A DNA stretch of 5,785 bases, taken from assembly GCF_003444775.1 (NCBI RefSeq), contig NZ_CP021085.1, forward strand, positions 1 to 5,785, read 5' to 3'. A program made the position numbers and the translations under genes. The notes beneath the pieces are model-generated. The model was not told where the DNA came from, did not search any database, and worked only from the letters and a program-made list of their open reading frames with translations. Position 1 is the first letter of the stretch, and each line of letters opens with the position of its first letter. This document shows positions 1 through 4,859 of the stretch, in pieces. Source of the DNA: Deinococcus ficus. Lineage in GTDB: Bacteria; Deinococcota; Deinococci; Deinococcales; Deinococcaceae.

Positions 1-7
1 TTTTCCT

Positions 8-199
8 TTACCTGAGTGCTGCCCTGAACTCTGCGACCAGCTCGGCAACCAGCACCCTCAAGGCGTCGTCATCGAGCAGGGCCAGCAGCCGTGGCCTGCG
101 CAGCTCCGGCCGGTGCTGGAACAGGGGCAGTTCGGCCATGTCGTCCACGGTGCGCAGCAGCTCGGCGCGGTCCACACCGACCAGCTCGGCCGGGTTCAT
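8..199 (-). CDS. Small acidic Leu-rich protein of unknown function (63 aa)
   Basis: I do not recognise a family. The start chosen is the ATG at 199, giving 63 residues that begin MNPAELVGVDRAELL. A longer reading that starts upstream would only translate the preceding HTH gene in another frame. The product is rich in Leu, Ala, Glu, Asp and Arg, has no Cys or membrane segment, and looks mostly helical (for example LLALLDDDALRVLVAELVAEF near the C-terminus), so it may mediate protein contacts. Its ATG overlaps the TGA of the upstream HTH gene as ATGA (196-199), and there is no strong ribosome site of its own, so translational coupling is likely. It may be a partner of the HTH protein. If the window is circular, the HUH protein gene follows 38 nt further on the same strand, suggesting a replication-control role (inference). 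Confidence 0.6.
   Translation of the reverse strand: MNPAELVGVDRAELLRTVDDMAELPLFQHRPELRRPRLLALLDDDALRVLVAELVAEFRAALR
196..199 (-). promoter_or_regulatory. ATGA stop/start overlap (translational coupling)
   Basis: The plus-strand TCAT reads ATGA on the minus strand: the TGA of the HTH gene and the ATG of the 63-aa gene share two bases. Together with the lack of a strong ribosome site for the second gene, this suggests coupled translation at a fixed ratio. Confidence 0.6.
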
Positions 200-348
200 G
201 CGGCACCGTCCAGAGCGGGCAGCAGAAAGCGCCAGCGGGAGCCAATCTTCACGGCGGGAACGTCGCCGTGCCGGGCAAGCTTGCGGAGGGTCTTCGGCGT
301 GAGCGCGTAGTACCGCGCGGCCGTCTGGATGTCCGTGTATGAGGGCAT
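196..348 (-). CDS. Excisionase-like helix-turn-helix protein (50 aa)
   Basis: This is a compact DNA-binding protein of the MerR-superfamily / HTH_17 type. The pattern is SYTDIQTAARYYALTPKTLRKLARHGDVPAVKIGSRWRF: a first helix with TAARYY, a recognition helix TPKTLRKLARHG (residues 17-28), then the short beta wing PAVKIGSRWRF ending at about residue 41. Fifty residues is normal for a stand-alone domain. I chose the ATG at 348, with GGAAG 8 nt upstream. The upstream open frame is Pro/Arg-rich and not protein-like. Relatives act as phage or element excisionases, or as small regulators on plasmids. No integrase is present here, so a regulatory or replication-accessory role is more likely than excision (inference). 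It is the first gene of a pair with the 63-aa gene. Confidence 0.82.
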   Translation of the reverse strand: MPSYTDIQTAARYYALTPKTLRKLARHGDVPAVKIGSRWRFLLPALDGAA

Positions 349-445
349 ACCCGGAGCTTCCACGGCCGCCTGGGCACGGATAGGGCCATTTCGGGCTGGT
401 TTCGTGGCTGGGCACGACCGAGAAGCACAGGCCAACCCGTCAGTG

Positions 446-479
446 CCAGCAGGTGCGCGAGTTGCTTCCCATCTGCTGG
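446..479. repeat. Imperfect inverted repeat, possible leader hairpin
   Basis: CCAGCAGGTG (446-455) pairs with CATCTGCTGG (470-479) over 10 bp with one G-T pair, around a 14-nt loop. It would lie in the 5' leader of the leftward HTH pair if transcription starts near 640. There is no T-run on either side, so it is not a terminator. Confidence 0.4.
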
Positions 480-611
480 TCGGGATGTACCGCGTTCCCA
501 GGGCGCCCCCCCGGCCGCTGGGTTGGGTGCGTGCCGCGCCGTGCCGACCTTCCGGGACCGCGCCGGAACGCTGACCCGTCACCCTCCACGGGCACGCCTA
601 ATGAGCACAAC

Positions 612-630
612 CCGTTCCCCAACGGTTTTT
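612..630 (+). terminator. Weak terminator-like hairpin (5-bp stem plus T5)
   Basis: CCGTT (612-616), loop CCCC, AACGG (621-625), then TTTTT (626-630). It has the form of an intrinsic terminator reading rightwards, but the stem is short and no rightward gene ends before it. It may instead be an operator or insulator in front of the promoter at 662-689. Confidence 0.3.
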
Positions 631-661
631 AGGGCATAGATTATTGGCGCTTTCCTGGTGG

Positions 662-694
662 TTTACTAAAGCACTAAGAAAGCTATCTTGAGGC
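662..694 (+). promoter_or_regulatory. Leaderless promoter of the ribbon-helix-helix gene
   Basis: A -35-like TTTACT (662-667, 4 of 6 to TTGACA), a 16-bp spacer, and a -10 TATCTT (684-689, TANNNT) stand 5 nt before the ATG at 695. The GAGG at 690-693 is only 1 nt from the ATG, too close to act as a ribosome site, so the mRNA probably begins at or near the start codon. Leaderless genes with this -10 position are well known in Deinococcus. Confidence 0.6.
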
Positions 695-1177
695 ATGACC
701 GGGAAACATCGGGGAGGCCGTGGAAGACGCGCACCAAACAAGCACGAAACCGTTACTATCAGTTTGCCGCCTCATCTGAAGGCCGCGCTCGATGCGGCCG
801 TAACGCCCGAGGTCAGCCGCTCGGAAGTGGTGGCGGGTCTAATCGCTCAGCATTTAGTCCCTCGGAGTCCTGCCGAGGGGATAGAGAGGGCCAGGAAGGC
901 ACTTGCGCCATTCAACTCGGAGCGGAAGTCCAGGCCCTCAAGGGCGAAGTCCACGCCAGCCCTGCCGCCCGCCGTGACTGTGCTGCAGCAGCATGTCCCC
1001 AGGGGGCTCAAGTGGAAGCCGGAGAAGTACGCCGTGGCTGAACGGCTGCTGGCGCAAGGGCACACGCTGACCCGCATGGCCGACGGCGCCGACTACAACA
1101 CAGAAGCCGGCGAGGTGATGAGCTGGCGAACGGTGGAGGCCCTGCTGAAGCGGGGTGTGGTCGTCGCGCTGGTGTAG
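695..1177 (+). CDS. Ribbon-helix-helix DNA-binding protein with C-terminal HTH-like region (160 aa)
   Basis: The N-terminal basic tail (MTGKHRGGRGRRAPNK) leads into a CopG/Arc-type ribbon-helix-helix: strand ETVTISLP (18-25), helix HLKAALDAAV (27-36), turn, and helix SRSEVVAGLIAQHL (41-54). A basic, Pro/Ser-rich linker follows (about 60-105). The C-terminal part (107-155) has AERLLAQGHTLTRMADGADY and SWRTVEALLKRG, which resembles a resolvase-type helix-turn-helix with a short insert. This is a suggestion, not a family match. The ATG at 695 is the only reasonable start because an in-frame TGA lies at 689-691. RHH proteins of this size on plasmids usually repress their own or a rep promoter, or assist partition or relaxase. 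It sits directly before the winged-helix gene, so copy-number control is plausible (inference). Confidence 0.78.
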   Translation: MTGKHRGGRGRRAPNKHETVTISLPPHLKAALDAAVTPEVSRSEVVAGLIAQHLVPRSPAEGIERARKALAPFNSERKSRPSRAKSTPALPPAVTVLQQHVPRGLKWKPEKYAVAERLLAQGHTLTRMADGADYNTEAGEVMSWRTVEALLKRGVVVALV

Positions 1178-1207
1178 TCTCGGCATACAAGCCTCACGGC
1201 AAAAAGC

Positions 1208-1244
1208 GAACGCCGACCACTCCCGCTAAGAAGAATCGGCGTTC
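1208..1244. repeat. Perfect 9-bp inverted repeat
   Basis: GAACGCCGA and TCGGCGTTC are exact reverse complements separated by 19 bp. On the minus strand the second arm is followed after two bases by TTTTT, so it could terminate leftward transcription. No leftward gene ends here, so an operator or origin role is as likely. Confidence 0.5.
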
Positions 1245-1261
1245 AAGCATGCCAGGGGCGA

Positions 1262-1289
1262 CCTGGACCTGCAGCTTAACCGCTCCAGG
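1262..1289. repeat. Perfect 6-bp inverted repeat near the rep-like start
   Basis: CCTGGA (1262-1267) and TCCAGG (1284-1289) flank a 16-bp spacer. The right arm ends 23 bp before the TTG start, within the likely leader, so it could be an operator or a translational control hairpin. Confidence 0.35.
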
Positions 1290-1312
1290 CTCAGGGGAAA
1301 AGGGGCCAAGCC

Positions 1313-2341
1313 TTGATTTCTCGCCTACACAGTCAGCTCGCCACCCTCGCCGCCTTCATTCCCGGCGCCACCATGCCGCGCCTGGACGCCCAGGAAGGGC
1401 AGCCGATCTCTGCCGCGCCCACACTGCCGAGCGTACCGCCGCTGCCCCCCTCGCGCCCACTGGAGCGGCCCACAGAGGCCCCGGCGCCGCGTCTGCTGGC
1501 GACCTTGCCGAATGCTGACACCGTGCGCCAGGGCGTGCGCCTGAGTCGAGGCGCTGCGCTGTTGTTTGATGAGCTGCACCGGTTGGCCTGCCACGTCGCC
1601 CAGGTGCGCGCCTATACCGTCGCACCTGGGCAGGTCGTCTACCACTTGCCTGCTGTAATTGTGGCCGCGCTGGTGGGCTATTCCGAGCGTCATCTGTACC
1701 GGCTGGCCGACGAGCTGCGCGCCGCTGGGCTTCTTGATGAAAGGGGCCATGTCGCCACTGTGGGCCACATGCGCCGCTACGACGGGACGTTGTGGGCCGT
1801 GAGCATGAAGTCTGGAGCCGCACCGCGCCTCCGCTGGCAGGACTTCCAACACGATTGGCGCCCAGACTTCGCAGCCGACCTGCACGGCGAATCCGGCGCG
1901 TGGCATGAGGTCCAGTCAGTTATGTCAGAACCACTCGCCTTCCAGGAAAAGCAGGAGAGGTTGGGCGATCTTGCCAAATCTTGGGCCGCTGCGACCAGAA
2001 CACCCAAATCACCCGTTGAAGGTGGTTCTGACATGACGCCAGAGCGTGCGCTGGGTGTGATCGCGGCCGACCTGCCCGCGCTGCTGCATCTGCACCCGCG
2101 TCAGCGTCACCGGGAAGTCTCCAGGCTGGCTGCTGATCTGGCCGCCACCTTGCAGGAACCAGAGCGTCGGAAGCAATGGGCCAGGGCGATGTATCGCGCC
2201 CTGGCCGAGGAACATGAGCAGCGTGCCGGACTGACCTACTTCACTGCGCAGTTGTACCGGCTCGCCGCTGACCTACGTGAAGGGGCACCGTGGCGGAAGG
2301 CAGGAGCTGTATTGACTGCGCGGCTTAATGGGGTGAGCTGA
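1313..2341 (+). CDS. Winged-helix DNA-binding protein, candidate plasmid replication initiator (342 aa)
   Basis: The function is inferred, not recognised with certainty. The N-terminus (about 22-62) is Pro-rich and probably disordered. Residues 80-165 look like a winged helix: helix GAALLFDELHRLACHVAQ, then YHLPAVIVAALVGYSERHLYRLADELRAAGLLDERGHV (110-147), in which SERHLYRLADEL is the recognition helix, then a wing ending GTLWAVSM. A polar linker (about 205-240) joins a helical, basic C-terminal domain (241-342). Architecture, size and plasmid setting suit a theta-type initiator. I chose the TTG at 1313 because AAAAGGGG ends 7 nt before it. The in-frame ATG at 1373 has no ribosome site. A possible internal start lies at 2033. 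The gene converges on the secreted-protein gene with an 11-bp gap. It could instead be a transcription factor. Confidence 0.7.
   Translation: MISRLHSQLATLAAFIPGATMPRLDAQEGQPISAAPTLPSVPPLPPSRPLERPTEAPAPRLLATLPNADTVRQGVRLSRGAALLFDELHRLACHVAQVRAYTVAPGQVVYHLPAVIVAALVGYSERHLYRLADELRAAGLLDERGHVATVGHMRRYDGTLWAVSMKSGAAPRLRWQDFQHDWRPDFAADLHGESGAWHEVQSVMSEPLAFQEKQERLGDLAKSWAAATRTPKSPVEGGSDMTPERALGVIAADLPALLHLHPRQRHREVSRLAADLAATLQEPERRKQWARAMYRALAEEHEQRAGLTYFTAQLYRLAADLREGAPWRKAGAVLTARLNGVS
1922..2034 (+). repeat. 13-bp perfect inverted repeat inside the winged-helix gene
   Basis: ATGTCAGAACCAC (1922-1934) and GTGGTTCTGACAT (2022-2034) are exact reverse complements, 87 nt apart, within the codons for the interdomain linker. 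In the mRNA the right arm would pair across part of the GAAGGTGG ribosome site and the first two bases of the internal ATG at 2033. Confidence 0.6.
2018..2035 (+). promoter_or_regulatory. Possible internal ribosome site and start codon (Met241)
   Basis: GAAGGTGG (2018-2025) stands 7 nt before an in-frame ATG at 2033, a better Shine-Dalgarno match and spacing than most genes here have. Starting there would give a 102-aa C-terminal fragment beginning MTPERALGVIAADL, matching the predicted domain border. It may be chance. Confidence 0.4.
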
Positions 2342-2352
2342 AAGATTTCGCC

Positions 2353-3399
2353 TCAGTTAGAAGGGAAGGGATAGGATCGTTTCAGAGTCACTGAGTTATT
2401 TGAGAAATCAATCTTTAGGTACTGCCAGCCCGTGTTCTTGCTAGGCGAAGCATAAACCTCGAGAATCTTTGCATCTGCTGGTAAATCAATCGGGTATATC
2501 TTTCCTTCAAAGTATAGAGGCTTGAGTGTGCCGTTATTTACTCTATAGCCAATGGGGAGATTGATAAATGCACTTGGATTTTCGGTCGATAATTCGAACT
2601 TTTTAGTCCTTTTATTGTAGGTTAATCCAACAAGTCTTAAATCATCGCCGCTTTCACTGCTATCGTAAAAATCAATAGAAGTTACATTGTCATAGTAAGA
2701 TACTCCGCTGTAGAGAACAATATCATTAAAAGAGGAGCCCTTAAATGTATATTCACCAGTTGAATTGCTGAAATCAGCCCTGAAAGTTGGGCATACTATT
2801 GAGTAGTCCTGGCTTGGGCCGCCCAACTTGAATTCTTGACTTGGTTTTGGAAATACTGCGGGCTCCAACCAAGACCCGTGTACCCAACTCGTCCCAGACA
2901 CAGAGGCAGTTCTGGTAACTCTAGGATCGCATTTAGATTTAGGCTTATCGGTTTGCGATGATGCCTGACTGCTGCTCTGGGTTACTGAGCTACTAGAAGT
3001 ACTGGCTTGCTGACTAATATTAAGCCAAGAAACAATTACGAAGCTTGGCGCAGAACCACTAGAAGTGGTGACCACATAGAAGTCGCCGTCACTCAAGCTA
3101 AAAGTAGCAGAGTACGCTTTGCCTGTATCGCTTAGACTCCATGCTGTCTTATGCTTTGCCGTGTTTGTTACCTTGCTGCTCCAGTCGGAATACAAGTCCC
3201 AGCTCTGGCGTACTAGTGTATCGCTCATACTTGTCTGACCACAGAACATTGTGATATTCGGTGTCGAGCTACTTGGGCAATTTATGAGAGAAATTCCCGC
3301 AGCACTGAATACTTGATTTATGTGCTGTTCTCGTTGTTGCTGAGATAGTCCCGACGCCGTTCCTAGCAACAGCGTACATGCAATTAAAATCTTTCTCAT
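2353..3399 (-). CDS. Secreted protein of unknown function with Ser/Gln-rich linker (348 aa)
   Basis: I do not recognise a family. The N-terminus MRKILIACTLLLGTASG is a typical Sec signal peptide, with cleavage likely near residue 17. The Cys at residue 8 lies inside the hydrophobic core and is not a lipobox. The mature part has an N-terminal domain (about 18-128) with Cys41 and Cys53, a low-complexity Ser/Gln/Thr linker (131-152), and a beta-rich C-terminal domain (about 157-348) with Cys157 and Cys203. Four mature Cys could form two disulfides outside the cell. The gene is AT-rich: 19 of 60 bases at 2581-2640 are G/C, against 42 of 60 at 5161-5220. This points to separate acquisition. The ATG at 3399 is the only start that retains the signal peptide. 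It is transcribed alone, towards the winged-helix gene. Confidence 0.8.
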   Translation of the reverse strand: MRKILIACTLLLGTASGLSQQQREQHINQVFSAAGISLINCPSSSTPNITMFCGQTSMSDTLVRQSWDLYSDWSSKVTNTAKHKTAWSLSDTGKAYSATFSLSDGDFYVVTTSSGSAPSFVIVSWLNISQQASTSSSSVTQSSSQASSQTDKPKSKCDPRVTRTASVSGTSWVHGSWLEPAVFPKPSQEFKLGGPSQDYSIVCPTFRADFSNSTGEYTFKGSSFNDIVLYSGVSYYDNVTSIDFYDSSESGDDLRLVGLTYNKRTKKFELSTENPSAFINLPIGYRVNNGTLKPLYFEGKIYPIDLPADAKILEVYASPSKNTGWQYLKIDFSNNSVTLKRSYPFPSN

Positions 3400-3418
3400 A
3401 TTTGGAATCTACCACCTC
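3400..3418 (-). promoter_or_regulatory. Leaderless -10 of the secreted-protein gene, with a competing ribosome site
   Basis: On the minus strand TAGATT (3411 to 3406, TANNNT) lies 6 nt before the ATG at 3399, as in leaderless genes. GAGGTGG (3418 to 3412) also lies 12 nt before the ATG and could be a Shine-Dalgarno site with a long spacer if transcription starts further upstream. No good -35 is visible for the TAGATT choice. Confidence 0.45.
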
Positions 3419-3469
3419 ATGCCGATTGGTAGAAGAAGATTTTGTCCTCGACCTTGGCGCAAGTGACCA

Positions 3470-3534
3470 CCCAAACGGGTGCCCTTTGGCCTATGCACCC
3501 ATCAACGGCGGGAAGCCTTTCCCGCGCGTTTGGG
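3470..3534. repeat. Three-stem fold resembling a three-way junction
   Basis: Outer stem CCCAAACG (3470-3477) / CGTTTGGG (3527-3534), 8 bp. It encloses stem GGTGC (3478-3482) / GCACC (3495-3499) with a 12-nt loop, and stem GCGGGAA (3508-3514) / TTCCCGC (3519-3525) with a 4-nt loop. The stems nest without conflict. No T-run follows on either strand, so it is not a simple terminator. It could be a single-strand origin, a protein-binding cruciform or a structured RNA. Confidence 0.5.
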
Positions 3535-3595
3535 GGCTAGCCGCGACCGACATTCTCACTGGGAAGCAGTCGAACGTCCCCGTTCCGAGGGCGCC

Positions 3596-3676
3596 GTGAA
3601 CGTTTCGTACTGGCAGAAGGTGCAAAAGTCACTGGCGCAGCAAAGCGCTAAGAGAGACATGGACTCCCTGTTCTGA
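3596..3676 (+). CDS. Possible 26-aa peptide, or remnant of a lost gene
   Basis: A GTG at 3596 is preceded by GAGGG (3587-3591) with a 4-nt spacer, and opens a frame for 26 residues beginning MNVSYWQKVQKSL and ending in DMDSLF. The polar, amphipathic look and the good ribosome site make it more gene-like than other short frames here, but no family is recognised. It could equally be one end of a gene whose remainder was deleted when the AT-rich neighbours arrived. Upstream in-frame codons exist back to 3479 but overlap the fold at 3470-3534. Confidence 0.3.
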   Translation: MNVSYWQKVQKSLAQQSAKRDMDSLF

Positions 3677-3772
3677 ACAGTACCTAGACGACGTAATGTG
3701 CGCTGCCCAGGGAGATGGACAGCGCGATAGGGAGATAATTACGGATTTGTGGTGGAAAACTTAAGGCTTTAG
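3677..3772. other. Short intergenic stretch with a direct repeat
   Basis: It holds AGGGAGAT at 3709-3716 and again at 3729-3736, a 20-bp repeat distance (about two helical turns). The palindrome CTGTTC-t-GAACAG (3668-3680) sits across the stop of the possible small ORF. There is no convincing terminator for the P63C gene that ends at 3773. Confidence 0.35.
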
Positions 3773-4819
3773 TTAGTATTCAATGTCATCAAACAGGCCG
3801 GGCATTATAAATGTATTAGCAGCCGTTCTTTTTGGAAGAGAGCGATCTAGAAGTCTTTTAAACATATCCCAGTTATCTGATGCTCTCATAAGAACGATAA
3901 CGTTATCAATGTGTTTCGAAAGAGCAGGGTGACCAACATCTTCGGTAAGCCATTGATGGTGCTTTTGACGCCGATAACCGGGAGAAAGGGACGGATTCTT
4001 TTTCTCAAGCTCCTCGACCAATTCGGGAGCCATTCTTTCATAAACAATATCAGTTGTATATTTGCCCACGATGCCTGGACGCTTATGGAAGTCCTGCAGG
4101 GTCCAACCTCGCAAACGGTAAATCTCATGGTAAAACTCGTCCGGGAAACGCTTAGCCCAGGTGGCGAACTCCTTACGAAGGTATTGATCTAGCAGAGCCT
4201 GTAGAGCTTGGCGATCACGGATCTCCTGATAGCCGGTCGCCTCGTCAACTAGCGCTGTGATACCCACTCGTGCCAGGGCACGCAGCATAATCTCTGCCCT
4301 TGCAGCAATAGCTTTAGCGGTTTCACCTGTGAGGACGCCGGCATTCCTTGCATCCATCCAGATTTCGCAGATTTTAGGAATGATTTCTGCTCTTATTCCT
4401 CTAGACTTCGTTCCTTTTTCGGATCTATACCAAACTGAATCATAATCTTCTGGGTTAAGGTGATCGGAAATGTAAGGTATAAGCGCTTTATGTGAGATGT
4501 AGTTGGGAACCTTCTCGCCGCTATCCGACTCCTCTCGGCGTGTTGAAAGCCAACCGCTGTAATACACCCCTAATGCCTTCATGAATGCTGTTTCGGTAAT
4601 AACCCGAGTGCCATCCTGAAGCACCGCGCATTTAATGGAAAGACCGCCGATTTGCAGCTCCCCGGAGTGAGTAGCTCGAGGAAGGATTTTTCCCTCAGCT
4701 TCAGCCTTCGCCCACCGCGTATCAGCAGCTTTACGGCTGATTTCGCTCCGCTCCTCGCTAGAGAGTTTTTTGGCGCGTGCGATGCCGCCTTGACGCTGAA
4801 GGGTAAATTCCTCATCCAT
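3773..4819 (-). CDS. P63C domain-containing protein (348 aa)
   Basis: The family is clear and its function is unknown. An N-terminal stretch GGIARAKKLSSEERSEISRKAADTRW (11-36) is a common basic motif of mobile-element proteins. Then comes the family pattern: SGELQIGGLSIKCAVLQDGTRVITETAFMKALG (52-84), GIRAEIIPKICEIWMDARNAGVL (141-163), GITALVDEATGYQEIRDR (186-203), and the P63C core FPDEFYHEIYRLRGW (225-239), KRPGIVGKYTTDIVYERMAPELVEEL (247-271), HHQWLTEDVGHPALSKHI (287-304). The length is normal and the protein looks intact. I prefer the ATG at 4819 over the one at 4837. Neither has a ribosome site, but TATGCT lies 7 nt before 4819, as in leaderless genes, and the first six codons from 4837 would cover operator DNA. 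Base composition is intermediate (27 of 60 G/C at 3901-3960). It stands alone, probably as acquired cargo, and may control its own promoter. Confidence 0.85.
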   Translation of the reverse strand: MDEEFTLQRQGGIARAKKLSSEERSEISRKAADTRWAKAEAEGKILPRATHSGELQIGGLSIKCAVLQDGTRVITETAFMKALGVYYSGWLSTRREESDSGEKVPNYISHKALIPYISDHLNPEDYDSVWYRSEKGTKSRGIRAEIIPKICEIWMDARNAGVLTGETAKAIAARAEIMLRALARVGITALVDEATGYQEIRDRQALQALLDQYLRKEFATWAKRFPDEFYHEIYRLRGWTLQDFHKRPGIVGKYTTDIVYERMAPELVEELEKKNPSLSPGYRRQKHHQWLTEDVGHPALSKHIDNVIVLMRASDNWDMFKRLLDRSLPKRTAANTFIMPGLFDDIEY

Positions 4820-4831
4820 GCTTGCAAGCAT
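4818..4831. promoter_or_regulatory. Operator palindrome 1
   Basis: ATGCTTGCAAGCAT is a perfect 14-bp palindrome lying over the -10 and start codon of the P63C gene. Its 12-bp core TGCTTGCAAGCA recurs at 4848-4859. Confidence 0.65.
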
Positions 4832-4856
4832 ACGCATTAATCACGGATGCTTGCAA
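4827..4856 (-). promoter_or_regulatory. Promoter of the P63C gene
   Basis: On the minus strand TTGCAA (4856 to 4851, 4 of 6 to TTGACA), an 18-bp spacer and TATGCT (4832 to 4827, TANNNT) lie 7 nt before the ATG at 4819. The -35 is inside the second palindrome and the -10 overlaps the first, so a protein bound to both would block RNA polymerase. Confidence 0.5.
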
Positions 4857-4859
4857 GCA
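4848..4859. promoter_or_regulatory. Operator palindrome 2
   Basis: TGCTTGCAAGCA is a perfect 12-bp palindrome identical to the core of the first. The centres are 29 bp apart. It contains the putative -35 TTGCAA. Confidence 0.65.

Larger units (their letters stand above)
349..694. other. Divergent intergenic region (346 bp), no convincing gene
   Basis: The region lies between the leftward HTH pair and the rightward ribbon-helix-helix gene. The open frames here translate to Pro/Arg/Gly-rich strings with no domain, typical of shadows in GC-rich DNA. Visible structure: a stem CCAGCAGGTG (446-455) / CATCTGCTGG (470-479) with one G-T pair and a 14-nt loop; a short stem CCGTT (612-616) / AACGG (621-625) followed by TTTTT; and an AT-richer end (about 626-690) holding the promoter of the next gene. 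A possible leftward -10, TAATCT, lies around 639-644 on the minus strand, but I see no good -35 for it. Confidence 0.6.
1178..1312. other. Intergenic region with nested inverted repeats before the winged-helix gene
   Basis: It holds three perfect inverted repeats: GAACGCCGA (1208-1216) / TCGGCGTTC (1236-1244), flanked by GGCAT (1182-1186) / ATGCC (1249-1253), then CCTGGA (1262-1267) / TCCAGG (1284-1289). The AAAAGGGG run before 1306 serves as ribosome site for the next gene. I see no clear -35/-10 pair. The repeats may be operators, or part of an origin recognised by the downstream protein or by the RHH protein. Confidence 0.5.
3400..3595. other. Intergenic GC-richer island with structured DNA
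   Basis: Between two AT-richer leftward genes the composition returns towards that of the backbone. The plus-strand open frames here lack any domain. The main content is the fold at 3470-3534 and the promoter of the secreted-protein gene next to 3400. Residual backbone, an origin element or a non-coding RNA are possible. Confidence 0.45.

Noticed and set aside
275..284. GCAAGCTTGC as a third copy of the P63C operator
   Set aside because: The halves are in the opposite order from GCTTGCAAGC, and it lies within the recognition-helix codons of the HTH gene.
196..348. True excisionase of an integrative element
   Set aside because: No integrase or attachment-site repeat is visible. The domain type is also common in plasmid regulators.
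349..582. N-terminal extension of the HTH protein to 128 aa
   Set aside because: The extra residues are Pro/Arg/Gly-rich and unlike protein, and the 50-aa product already forms a complete domain with a normal start.
1731..1740. TTCTTGATGA as a rolling-circle nick site
   Set aside because: It is inside the winged-helix coding sequence, encodes conserved-looking residues (LLDE), and has no hairpin next to it.
1325..1906. Long leftward open frame opposite the winged-helix gene
   Set aside because: The translation is rich in Arg, Gly, His and Gln with no domain. It is a shadow frame of GC-rich codons.
1920..1936. TTATGTCA, half of the Deinococcus radiation/desiccation response motif
   Set aside because: Only the left half matches, and it lies inside the coding sequence far from any promoter. 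It is better explained as one arm of the 13-bp inverted repeat.
2992..3068. Repeated ACTAGAAGT and CCACT-aga-AGTGG
   Set aside because: They fall in Ser/Thr codons of the secreted protein and are explained by low-complexity coding.
3668..3680. CTGTTC-t-GAACAG as an SOS/LexA box
   Set aside because: The spacing is too short for the CTGT-N8-ACAG form, the site spans the stop of a doubtful ORF, and no promoter follows it.
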